From JANQIO01 sp036351375 (lineage in GTDB: Bacteria > Pseudomonadota > Gammaproteobacteria > Pseudomonadales > Halieaceae), in assembly GCA_036351375.1 (NCBI GenBank), contig JAZBOY010000092.1, forward strand, positions 1 to 64,000: a stretch of DNA of 64,000 nucleotides, given 5' to 3'. Shown here in pieces: positions 17,359-24,806 of this stretch (the first letter of the stretch is position 1; the number at the start of each line of letters is the position of its first letter). A program made the position numbers and the translations under genes. The notes below the pieces were generated by a model. That model was not told the origin of the DNA. It searched no databases and was given only the letters and a program-made list of their open reading frames with translations.

Positions 17359-18771
17359 ATGCTGTTTAATTCCTTCGAATACCTTGCCGTCTTTCTGCCC
17401 TCGGTATTCATCCTGTTTTTTCTCGCCAGCCTTACCGGGCGGGCGACGCTCGCGCGCCTCATGCTGGTGCTCGCATCCCTGTTTTTCTACGCCTACTGGA
17501 AGCTGGGCTACCTGCCGCTGTTGCTCGCCTCAATTGCCGTCAACTACAGCATCGGCAGCTTCCTGCGCAGGGAAGGAGAGTCGCCCCTGCGCAGGCCGGC
17601 GCTGTGGCTCGGGGTGACCTTCAACCTCGGCCTGCTCGGTTACTACAAGTACGCTGACTTTCTCATCGGCAATATCAATGCCCTGGCGGGCACCGAGATA
17701 GCGCTGTCGCACCTGCTGTTGCCACTGGCGATCAGTTTCTACACGTTCCAGCAAATCGCTTTCCTGGTCGACGCCTACCGCGGCCGCGTGGCGGCGCCGG
17801 GCTTTCTCAACTACTGCCTGTTTGTGTGCTTCTTCCCGCAGTTGATTGCGGGCCCGATCGTGCATCACTCGAAGATGGTGCCGCAGTTCAATCGAGACGA
17901 CTTCCTGCGTATCGATGTCGACAACCTGCGGGTGGGCCTGTTTCTCATCGCCATCGGCTTTTTCAAGAAAACGGTCCTGGCGGATGCACTGGTGCCGCTG
18001 GTCGGCAGCGGCTTTGCCGGGGCGGCGGGCCTGCCACCCCACGAGGTGGCGCTGGTGATACTGGCCTACACATTCCAGCTCTATTTCGATTTCAGCGGCT
18101 ACACCGACATGGCGATGGGCGCGGCGCGCTGCTTCAACATCCGACTGCCGCTGAACTTTTCCAGCCCCTACCGTTCGCGCAATATCCGCGAGTTCTGGCG
18201 TCGCTGGCATATCACCCTCAACGATTTCATGACCCGCTATGTGTACGGCCCGCTGCGCGGCGACGCCCGCAGCGGCAAGCGGCCGCTGGTCGCGATCTTC
18301 ATTACCTTCGTGCTGGTGGGCGTGTGGCACGGCGCCGGCTGGAACTTCGTGCTGTTCGGCATCCTGCACGCGGTGGCCGTGGTGTTTGTCACGGTGATGG
18401 CGGGGCGGCTGGACTTCCTGGCGGAGCGCGTCGCTATCGCCATTACCTTCCTGTTCTTCGTGCTGAGCCTGGTACTGTTTCGTTCCGCTGATGCCGAGGC
18501 CGCCTTTGCCATGTACCGGGCGCTGTTCGACTTCAGCTACTATCTCTCCCCGATCGCCACCCCGGCCGCCGCCAGTACACTGGTCATCAGTGCCCTGGAT
18601 ATCGCCCTGATCATCGGCTGCGCGCTGCTGTGCTTCTGCGCCCGTAATTCCAATGAGCTGAGCGCCGATGTGCGCTTGCAGGCACGCATGCTGCCGCTCA
18701 CCATGGCCCTGTTCATCATCGCCCTGTCAATCAATACCAGCAGCAGTGAATTCATCTACTTCAATTTCTAG
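17359..18771 (+). CDS. MBOAT family O-acyltransferase (AlgI/DltB-like)
   Basis: The protein has 470 residues with about ten membrane helices. The start at ATG 17359 gives MLFNSFEYLAVFLP, the usual MBOAT opening; 25 extra upstream codons are polar and unlikely. Family signatures are present: YFDFSGYTDMAMGAAR, NFSSPYRSRNIREFWRRWHI, and the invariant His in GVWHGAGWNF. MBOAT proteins pass acyl groups, usually acetyl, across the membrane to an SGNH-fold partner that acetylates a polysaccharide, as in AlgI/AlgJ or PatA/PatB. The next gene begins inside its 3' end and encodes such a partner. The locus has a second, separate MBOAT/SGNH pair at 28.4-30.9 kb. Confidence 0.92.
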   Translation: MLFNSFEYLAVFLPSVFILFFLASLTGRATLARLMLVLASLFFYAYWKLGYLPLLLASIAVNYSIGSFLRREGESPLRRPALWLGVTFNLGLLGYYKYADFLIGNINALAGTEIALSHLLLPLAISFYTFQQIAFLVDAYRGRVAAPGFLNYCLFVCFFPQLIAGPIVHHSKMVPQFNRDDFLRIDVDNLRVGLFLIAIGFFKKTVLADALVPLVGSGFAGAAGLPPHEVALVILAYTFQLYFDFSGYTDMAMGAARCFNIRLPLNFSSPYRSRNIREFWRRWHITLNDFMTRYVYGPLRGDARSGKRPLVAIFITFVLVGVWHGAGWNFVLFGILHAVAVVFVTVMAGRLDFLAERVAIAITFLFFVLSLVLFRSADAEAAFAMYRALFDFSYYLSPIATPAAASTLVISALDIALIIGCALLCFCARNSNELSADVRLQARMLPLTMALFIIALSINTSSSEFIYFNF

Positions 18772-20287
18772 ACGCTCGCAGCTCGCCTGGTGGCTGTTGC
18801 CGCTGCTGTGCGTACTGCTGCTGCCGACCTACAACTGGGTGCAGGACTACTACGGCATCTTCGGCCAGCGTAGCGACTGGCGCGGTGTCATCCCCAACGA
18901 GCGCTACCGCAAGCTGGAGGCGGTCATGGAGCGGCCGGAGACAGTGACTGCCCTGCTGTTCGGTTCATCCAAAGCGGCCAATATCCCCTTCGCCGGGACG
19001 CTGGGGGAGGGCGCCTACAATTTTGCCTATTCCGAGGGGCTGCCGCGCGACCACCTGGAAGTGCTCGAGTACCTGGTCAGTCGGTTGCCGGCCCTGGAGC
19101 GCGTCTACATTGCCGTCGACGAAATGGCCTACCTGCTGGACCCGTCTCGCCACGCTGACGACTACCTGCGCCGCCAGCACCCCGCGGTGGCGGACATGCC
19201 GGGCTGGCAGTTCCAGCTCAGTTACCTGTTCCGGCCGCTGTCCAACACAGATGCCCTGTATTTCACACCGGAACGGCTGGAGCGGCCGCAGATTACCTAC
19301 GAGTTCGAGACCACCGGCCGCAGCCTGTGCCCGAGCTGTGATGCAGAAATCGAAGCCGACCCCGAGGCCCACCGCCAGCAGGCCTTCTTCCGCTTCCCCT
19401 ACAACCCGCCGGACCAGTACGGCCTGGACAGGCTGCGCTATGACCTGGAGGCCATCTTCGACCTGCTGGCAGAGCACGGTATCGAGCCGGTGCTGTTCCT
19501 GCAGCCGACCTTCGCCAACAACCTGCGCTGGCACAATCTCGGCAAGCTGGAAGCGCTCAAGTCCATGCTCGCAGAGCTCCAGCCCTTCCACGATTTCCTG
19601 GTCTATGAGCCGGCGCTGGCGGACACCGACAATTTCTACGATGTGATTCACTTCCGGCCGCCGGTGGGGCAGCGCATCATGGATTCCCTGGCGGACAGTG
19701 CACAGGCGGCCCCCGGCAGCTTCGGCTTCCGCGTCACCCAGGACTCGCTGGCGGAGCATAATGCGGCGGTGCGTGAGCAGCTGGTGGGCAGCCTGGTACC
19801 GCCGCAGCGTTATCGCCAGGATCGCCGGTACAGTGACTGGCTGCGCGACAATGGCTTCCAGCGCGGGCCGCTGGCTGCGGAGCTGGCTGCCGAGGTACTG
19901 GCGGCTGCCCCGGCGCCACTGGACTGCCGCCTCGATACCGTCAATCGCGCCCGTTTTGCGGGTGCGCCGGTGCGCATTGCGGTGGCGGACCTGGGGGTGC
20001 TGGAATTCGGAGGCTGGGCGCCGCTGCAGGCAATGGCGCCCACCGGTTACCTGTCCGTGCGCGAGCAGGGTCCCTTCGGGCGTGTCCGGGTTTACCCGGT
20101 GGCCGCCGGGCTCCCCCGCGCCGACGTGGCGAAGCGCTTTGGCGAGGCGTACCAGCAGGTCGGCTTCCGCGCCAACCTGGATATCAGCGACCTGAAGCGC
20201 GGCAACTACCAGCTCGACCTGCGCTTCAGGGGCGCCGGCGATGAGTGGTCTGGCTGCGATGATGCGTTTAGACTGGTCGTCTATTGA
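18746..20287 (+). CDS. membrane-anchored SGNH-like O-acetyltransferase partner with C-terminal accessory module
   Basis: The protein has 513 residues. I choose GTG 18746, overlapping the MBOAT stop by 26 bases, because it yields a short polar N-terminus and one membrane anchor (LAWWLLPLLCVLLLP). The longer in-frame reading is out-of-frame MBOAT sequence. The body shows an SGNH-like Ser block (LLFGSSKAANIPFAG) and, near residue 310, a DxxH block (DVIHFRPPVGQRIMD). It should act in the periplasm, receiving acetyl groups from the MBOAT partner. The last ~120 residues (LEFGGWAPLQ, RADVAKRFG, VGFRANLDIS, GNYQLDLRF) resemble the module at the start of the methyltransferase at 16100-17209. That is odd, because one protein is periplasmic and the other cytoplasmic. 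Confidence 0.7.
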   Translation: MNSSTSISRRSQLAWWLLPLLCVLLLPTYNWVQDYYGIFGQRSDWRGVIPNERYRKLEAVMERPETVTALLFGSSKAANIPFAGTLGEGAYNFAYSEGLPRDHLEVLEYLVSRLPALERVYIAVDEMAYLLDPSRHADDYLRRQHPAVADMPGWQFQLSYLFRPLSNTDALYFTPERLERPQITYEFETTGRSLCPSCDAEIEADPEAHRQQAFFRFPYNPPDQYGLDRLRYDLEAIFDLLAEHGIEPVLFLQPTFANNLRWHNLGKLEALKSMLAELQPFHDFLVYEPALADTDNFYDVIHFRPPVGQRIMDSLADSAQAAPGSFGFRVTQDSLAEHNAAVREQLVGSLVPPQRYRQDRRYSDWLRDNGFQRGPLAAELAAEVLAAAPAPLDCRLDTVNRARFAGAPVRIAVADLGVLEFGGWAPLQAMAPTGYLSVREQGPFGRVRVYPVAAGLPRADVAKRFGEAYQQVGFRANLDISDLKRGNYQLDLRFRGAGDEWSGCDDAFRLVVY

Positions 20288-20310
20288 ACACCTCGTAGTC
20301 CAAGGACTTT

Positions 20311-21063
20311 ATGAGCAACTGGGATACCTCGATCCGACGCGCCGAGCTCGCTGCCGGCGGCAAGGACACTCTCGAGTTCTGCATCCACCAGCCCCATGTC
20401 TGGCACAGCGATGCCGATGGCGGCCTCAGCCTGCGCTGCATCGGTTGGGCAGTGTCCTCCCTGTCGGCACCTGTCCGCCTTAAGCTGTCCGACCACGCCG
20501 GAGTACTCAGGTGGTCGCGGCCGGTGGTGTCGCGACCGGATGTCCAGCAGCACTACGCGCGGCGCGATATTGATATTGATGAATTCTCAGGTTTTGATTT
20601 CCTGCTCGACCTGCAACTCGATCCCGCAGAGAATGACTATGCGTTGCAGCTTGAGTTCCTGGTAGGTGACGAGCGCACCGCGCCGGTGCCGCTGGACGTG
20701 GCATCGCTCTACCGCAATCACCGTGCAGCGCTTGGACACGACCGGCCCTATTACGGCGCGCCAGACGGCCAGCCCGGCGTGCGCGGCCGGCTCGATGCGG
20801 CCTCAGGCCAGCGGGTGATCGGCTGGGCGCAGAACCTGGGTGCGCTGGAACCCGTCAACGTGGTGCTGTATCTCAACGGCGAGCGCTGTGCCGAACAGGC
20901 GGCGGATCATTTCCGCGAGGACCTGATGCGGGTCGGCTTCAGTGAGAGCGGCCGGCTCGCCTTCGAGTTCGAGCTGCCCCGGGCGCTACAGCCCGGTGAC
21001 CTGGTGAGCGTGCGCGCGGGCGACGGCGAAGAGCTGAAGAACAGCCCGTTACGGGTCAGCTGA
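20311..21063 (+). CDS. protein made only of two accessory modules, function unknown
   Basis: This 250-residue protein has no catalytic motif, signal peptide or membrane segment that I can see. Residues ~15-150 (DTLEFCIHQPHVW, RCIGWAVSSL, SRPDVQQHYA, SGFDFLLDL) match the N-terminal module of the methyltransferase at 16100. Residues ~160-250 (RVIGWAQNLGALEPV, LYLNGERCAEQAADHFREDL, GDLVSVRAG, NSPL) match the C-terminal module of the two sulfotransferase-like proteins. The ATG follows an AAGGA Shine-Dalgarno and lies 23 bases after the SGNH-like gene, so it belongs to that plus-strand operon. It could be a scaffold or glycan-binding factor for the biosynthetic enzymes. The stop overlaps the convergent CmcI-like gene by 8 bases. 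Confidence 0.75.
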   Translation: MSNWDTSIRRAELAAGGKDTLEFCIHQPHVWHSDADGGLSLRCIGWAVSSLSAPVRLKLSDHAGVLRWSRPVVSRPDVQQHYARRDIDIDEFSGFDFLLDLQLDPAENDYALQLEFLVGDERTAPVPLDVASLYRNHRAALGHDRPYYGAPDGQPGVRGRLDAASGQRVIGWAQNLGALEPVNVVLYLNGERCAEQAADHFREDLMRVGFSESGRLAFEFELPRALQPGDLVSVRAGDGEELKNSPLRVS

Positions 21064-21703
21064 CCCGCTGCAGGAAACCCTTGGGGTTCCAGGTAATCAG
21101 GAAGCGTTCCCGGGTGCGGTCGATTACAAAATCGTCGTTCTCCGCAGCGAAGGCCTCGATGGCTTCGTAGGGGCCGGGGCGCGGCGCACCGGGCACTACC
21201 AGGCCGTGGTCGCAGATGCTGTCCTCGACTATGAAGTAGTCGCCCGGCTGGACCAGCACTGAATACTGGCGCAGCAACGCCAGGGTGTTGGCATAGGTGT
21301 GGGCGCTGTCTTCGATCACCATCACCCGCTCGTCCGCACCGATCAGTTCCCGCACCTCGTCGAAGCATTGGGTGGCGTCGCTCTCGATGAAGTGGATGCC
21401 GGGTTCTGCCAGCACCGTCGGGGAGATGTTCTCGAGGCTGATATCGATACCGATCACGCGACCCTGGCCCAGGTTCTGGCACAGGTGGTGCAGGGCCAGG
21501 GTGCCGCCACCGCGGTTGCAGCCGATTTCAATGATCACATCGGGCCGGGTTTCGAAGAGGATTTCCTGGTACATCCAGAAGTCGGTGGGGCACTTCCAGG
21601 CCTGCACGCCGAAGTAGGTGCTCTGGTGCATCATGTGCCGTTGCATGTGCTCCAGCACCTCGCCTAGCGGCATATCCAGGCTGTCTTCCATGGTCTTGCG
21701 CAT
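21056..21703 (-). CDS. CmcI/cephalosporin-hydroxylase-like SAM methyltransferase
   Basis: The protein has 215 residues from ATG 21703; the longer reading upstream crosses the stop of the next gene's frame and looks non-coding. Motifs are FWMYQEILFETRPDVIIEIG, GTLALHHLC, GRVIGIDISLENI, ERVMVIEDSAHTYANTLAL and GDYFIVEDSICDHG. This is the CmcI family, which includes rhamnosyl O-methyltransferases in cell-surface glycan clusters; most members are methyltransferases rather than hydroxylases. A deoxysugar O-methylation role therefore fits. The acidic pair in EDS-hAHT likely takes part in metal binding. It is the last gene of the minus-strand run that starts with the ABC exporter. Confidence 0.82.
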   Translation of the reverse strand: MRKTMEDSLDMPLGEVLEHMQRHMMHQSTYFGVQAWKCPTDFWMYQEILFETRPDVIIEIGCNRGGGTLALHHLCQNLGQGRVIGIDISLENISPTVLAEPGIHFIESDATQCFDEVRELIGADERVMVIEDSAHTYANTLALLRQYSVLVQPGDYFIVEDSICDHGLVVPGAPRPGPYEAIEAFAAENDDFVIDRTRERFLITWNPKGFLQRVS

Positions 21704-21717
21704 CGCCGGCCCCCTGC

Positions 21718-22329
21718 CTAGGCCGCGGGCGGCGCTGACAGGCGTCGACGCAGGGCCATTTTCAGGTTGTGCTTGAACTTCAGCAGCGGTGGCATGGCGG
21801 GCTTCTCCGCGATCAGTACGGAATCCTTCCAGCTGTCGCTGGAGTCCGGGTAGGTGCCTTTGGGTTGCCACTGGGTGTAGATCTGCTTTGGCTGCAGCCC
21901 CACGTACTTGCACAGCGCCGTGAAGCCGTCAGGATAAAAGCGCCAGCAGTCCACCGGGAACCTGTGCTGGTTGCCCGCAGAGGGGGCAATGATACAGACG
22001 ATGCCGCCGGGCTTGAGCACGCGCCAGATCTCGAGGATGGTGATCCAGAAGTATTCGATGTGTTCGAAGGTCTGCCCGGAGATCAGCACATCGCAGGATT
22101 CCGAGGGAATCTCTTTCCAGTGATAGGGTTCGCTGAGCACAATGTCGACATTGGGCCCGGCTTCCAGGTCGACACCGCGGTAGTTCCAGGCGGTGTCGGC
22201 AAACAGTGGGCGGTAGGAGCCGAGAATGTCCTGGGCACCCAGGTCGTAGATCTCCAGGGCTTCAGACTCGCGGCCGGCCAGGTGGCGGTCGCGGAAGTCC
22301 TTCATCTTTTCGAATGAACTGGCGTGCAT
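21718..22329 (-). CDS. class I SAM methyltransferase
   Basis: The protein has 203 residues. A short Rossmann core contains EIYDLGAQDILGSYR, YRGVDLEAGPNVDIV, CDVLISGQTFEHIEYFW and VLKPGGIVCIIAPSAG, followed by HRFPVDCWRFYPDGF. This last block is common in polysaccharide-locus methyltransferases of the Methyltransf_11/23 type. It lies between the CmcI-like gene (14 bases downstream) and the exporter ATPase (18 bases upstream) on the same strand, so co-transcription is likely. The glycine-rich SAM loop is unusually plain (DLGAQD instead of DxGxGxG), but family members with this form exist. The acceptor is unknown. Confidence 0.78.
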   Translation of the reverse strand: MHASSFEKMKDFRDRHLAGRESEALEIYDLGAQDILGSYRPLFADTAWNYRGVDLEAGPNVDIVLSEPYHWKEIPSESCDVLISGQTFEHIEYFWITILEIWRVLKPGGIVCIIAPSAGNQHRFPVDCWRFYPDGFTALCKYVGLQPKQIYTQWQPKGTYPDSSDSWKDSVLIAEKPAMPPLLKFKHNLKMALRRRLSAPPAA

Positions 22330-22347
22330 AGGTCTCCTGGAGTGCGC

Positions 22348-23016
22348 TTAGCGCCGGTATTGCTCGAGAACGTCTTCCGGCTCGCCGCAGGCCCTGATGC
22401 CCCCGTCAGCGAGCCAGATGACCCGGTTACATTCATTGGCGATGAGTTTCTCGTCGTGGGAAACCACCACCGCGGTCTGTTCTGACTTGAGACGCTCCAG
22501 CAGGTGCTGGCGCGACTTCTGGCGAAACGCCCGGTCGCCGACACTCAGCGCCTCGTCAATCAGCAGGATGTCCGGACGTGCCTGGCAGGCCACGGCGAAG
22601 CCCAGGCGGCCGCGCATGCCGGCTGAATAGGTGCGCACCCGGTCGTCGATCTGCTCACCGAGCTCCGAGAACTCGATGATCTCGTCCATGGCGGCCTGCA
22701 CCTCGGCCCGGTGCATGCCGAGCAGGATGCCGCTGATGATGGCGTTCTCGCGGCCGGTGAGGTGGCCCTGGAACCCGAGCTGTATGGACAGCAGCAGGAT
22801 GGAGTCAGTCTGGCGGACGATGCGGCCGGCGTCCGGCGCAATCAGGCCGCTCATCAGGCGCAGCAGGGAGCTCTTGCCGGCCCCGTTGCGGCCAATTACG
22901 CCCAGGGTCTCGCCGGACATCACCTCGAAGTTGATGCCGGTGAGCGTCCAGGCGTTGTCGCGTCGGTCCTTGCTGTAGCGCAGGCCGACGTCTTCAAAGC
23001 TCAGCAGGGCGCTCAT
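22348..23016 (-). CDS. polysaccharide ABC exporter ATPase (Wzt/KpsT type, short form)
   Basis: This 222-residue ATP-binding subunit has Walker A GRNGAGKSSLLR, an ABC signature reading YSAGMRGRL, Walker B ILLIDEALSVGD and the switch His in VVSHDEKL. These are the signatures of Wzt and KpsT. It ends right after the nucleotide-binding domain and lacks the C-terminal glycan-binding domain that Wzt uses to recognise a capped O-antigen. It overlaps the permease gene by one base (stop/start coupling). It powers export of the completed, lipid-linked polysaccharide to the periplasm. The absence of the binding domain suggests export independent of a terminal modification, or recognition by another protein. 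Confidence 0.92.
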   Translation of the reverse strand: MSALLSFEDVGLRYSKDRRDNAWTLTGINFEVMSGETLGVIGRNGAGKSSLLRLMSGLIAPDAGRIVRQTDSILLLSIQLGFQGHLTGRENAIISGILLGMHRAEVQAAMDEIIEFSELGEQIDDRVRTYSAGMRGRLGFAVACQARPDILLIDEALSVGDRAFRQKSRQHLLERLKSEQTAVVVSHDEKLIANECNRVIWLADGGIRACGEPEDVLEQYRR

Positions 23017-23783
23017 CAGTTCACCAGGCGCGGGTAGCGCAGGTCGAAGCGATTCAGCAGCCAGGCGCCGACGGCCACCAGTACCAGGCCGAATCCCAGC
23101 ACGTAGGTCAGTCCGGCCAGGTCCGGCAGTGATGCCTCCAGCAGCAGGTCACGCCAGGCGCTCAGCATGATCGCCATGGGATTGAAGTACAGGACTGTGC
23201 GCAGTGGGCCGGTCACGCTGTCCAGGTCAAAGAAGATGCCGGACATGAAGAACATCAGGGTCATGCCGTAGTTCACCAGCTGCATCAGGTCAGGTACCAG
23301 CGGAATAATCGCTGACACCAGCAGGCTGGCGCCCACCACCAGCACGAACTGGACCAGCAACAGCAGGGGAATGGCGAGCCAGCTCGAGCCCGGCGGGTAA
23401 CCCGACAGGGCCAGGAACAGGGCGAACAGCACCAGCACCAGGGAGAATTTCATCAGGTTGCTGGTGACAGTGATCAGCGGCAGCAGGATCTTCGGCAGGT
23501 AGACCTGGTTGATGATGCCCTGGTACTTGCGGATGCTCATCGCCGACAGTCGCACCGAGCTGTCGAACCAGCGCCAGAACACCAGGCCGGTCAACAGGAA
23601 GTGGATGAAGCCGGGGCCGCCGCGCTGCATGATCACTTCGAAGATCAGGTAGAAGGTGCACAGGTAGATCAGCGGGTCCAGTACCCACCACAACATGCCC
23701 AGGTAGGCCTGGTCGGAATCTCGCTTGAGATCAGACAGCGCGCAGTGGTAGACCAGTTCGGCGTGGCGTTTGCGGAAGCGCAT
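23016..23783 (-). CDS. polysaccharide ABC exporter permease (Wzm/KpsM type)
   Basis: This 255-residue ABC-2 permease has six membrane helices. The N-terminus (ELVYHCALSDLKRDSDQAYL, GMLWWVLDPLIYL) and the conserved FNPMAIMLSAWRDLLLE segment near the end match the O-antigen/capsule exporters Wzm and KpsM. It is the first gene of the minus-strand transcription unit wzm-wzt-methyltransferase-CmcI-like. A good -10 box lies just upstream (TATAAT at 23813-23818 on this strand). Together with the ATPase it moves the surface glycan across the inner membrane, so the cluster uses the ABC-dependent rather than the Wzx/Wzy route. No Wzx or Wzy is seen in the window. Confidence 0.9.
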   Translation of the reverse strand: MRFRKRHAELVYHCALSDLKRDSDQAYLGMLWWVLDPLIYLCTFYLIFEVIMQRGGPGFIHFLLTGLVFWRWFDSSVRLSAMSIRKYQGIINQVYLPKILLPLITVTSNLMKFSLVLVLFALFLALSGYPPGSSWLAIPLLLLVQFVLVVGASLLVSAIIPLVPDLMQLVNYGMTLMFFMSGIFFDLDSVTGPLRTVLYFNPMAIMLSAWRDLLLEASLPDLAGLTYVLGFGLVLVAVGAWLLNRFDLRYPRLVN

Positions 23784-23812
23784 GGATGGATCGGGCTGAC
23801 AGGAAGGGGGCG

Positions 23813-23841
23813 ATTATAAACAAAGTCACGCCGGAGGCCAG
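23813..23841 (-). promoter_or_regulatory. probable promoter of the ABC exporter operon
   Basis: On the minus strand a perfect TATAAT -10 hexamer (23813-23818) lies about 30 bases upstream of the exporter permease ATG. The sequence 16-17 bases further upstream (TGGCCT/CTGGCC) is a poor -35 box, so an activator or an extended element may be needed. The prediction is sequence-only. Confidence 0.35.
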
Positions 23842-23948
23842 CCTCTGCGCGGCATCCGCTAGGTGGCGGCAGGGCCCTCATGTACAATATGCCGCTTCTT
23901 AGCACCCCGGCAGCCAGGCGCCGCAATACTGGGAAATCAACCGTCTCG

Positions 23949-24806
23949 ATGGAGAGAACCGCTTACTTCGCCACGGTGCACTGGCGCTCCGAGGACTGGA
24001 TTGAGCTGCAGCTGACGGCTATCCGCCGCCATTGTCGGCAGCCCTTCCGCCTGCATGCCTTCCTCAATCACGTCAGCGAGCGCTTCCACGACCGCTTCGA
24101 CCGGGTGCATACCGAGGAAGGTTTGCCGCACCCGGACAAGCTCAACCTGCTGGCCGCTGAAATCTGCGAGCAGGCCGCCGATGGCGATATTCTCGTCTTC
24201 ATCGATGGCGACGCCTTCCCGGTGGCCGACCTCGACCGGGCCTTTGAGGCCCTCGAACGCTATCCCCTGGTCGCCGCCCGGCGCTTTGAGAACAACGGCG
24301 ATCTGCAGCCTCACCCCTGTTTCTGCGTGACTACCGTGGGCTTCTGGAAGCGAATCGCCGGTGACTGGCGCGGCGGCGGTTACTGGAAGAACCTACAGGG
24401 GCAGCCGGTGACGGACGTCGGAGGACGGCTATTGAATGCTCTGGAGGACGCCGGCATCGAGTGGCTGCCGCTGGACCGCAGCAACGCCCGCGACCTGCAC
24501 CCGCTCTGGTTCGGGGTGTACGGTGGCCTGGTCTATCACCACGGCGCGGGCTTCCGCGACAAGCTGTGTCGCCTCGATGCGCTCAATGGCGTGGACCGGT
24601 TCTCCCGCGCAATGATTGGGCTACAGCGCCGTCTGCACCTGCAGCGCCGCTGGCCTGCCCTCAATACCTGGCTGACCCGTCACGTGCACAACTACATGCG
24701 GCGCCGCAACAGCCAGCTGGCCGAGCGGGTCTATGCCAGCATCGTGGCCGACCCGGATTTCTGTCGGCGCTGGGGTTTCATCAACGGCTCGGCGGGAACC
24801 GCATGA
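23949..24806 (+). CDS. putative glycosyltransferase, GT-A-like
   Basis: This 285-residue protein starts at ATG 23949 (MERTAYFATVHWRSEDW); the upstream 23 codons look like leader sequence. The core carries an acidic metal-binding motif in DILVFIDGDAFPVADLD, as in GT-A transferases. The N-terminal strand pattern (AYFATVHW, EDWIELQLTAIRRH) fits a nucleotide-sugar fold. HPCFCVTTVGFWKRI and WFGVYGGLVYHHGAGFRD are conserved-looking blocks I cannot assign to a CAZy family. Its stop overlaps the next gene's ATG (ATGA), placing it first in a four-gene plus-strand operon of glycosyltransferases and a sulfotransferase. The donor and acceptor are unknown. Confidence 0.65.
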   Translation: MERTAYFATVHWRSEDWIELQLTAIRRHCRQPFRLHAFLNHVSERFHDRFDRVHTEEGLPHPDKLNLLAAEICEQAADGDILVFIDGDAFPVADLDRAFEALERYPLVAARRFENNGDLQPHPCFCVTTVGFWKRIAGDWRGGGYWKNLQGQPVTDVGGRLLNALEDAGIEWLPLDRSNARDLHPLWFGVYGGLVYHHGAGFRDKLCRLDALNGVDRFSRAMIGLQRRLHLQRRWPALNTWLTRHVHNYMRRRNSQLAERVYASIVADPDFCRRWGFINGSAGTA

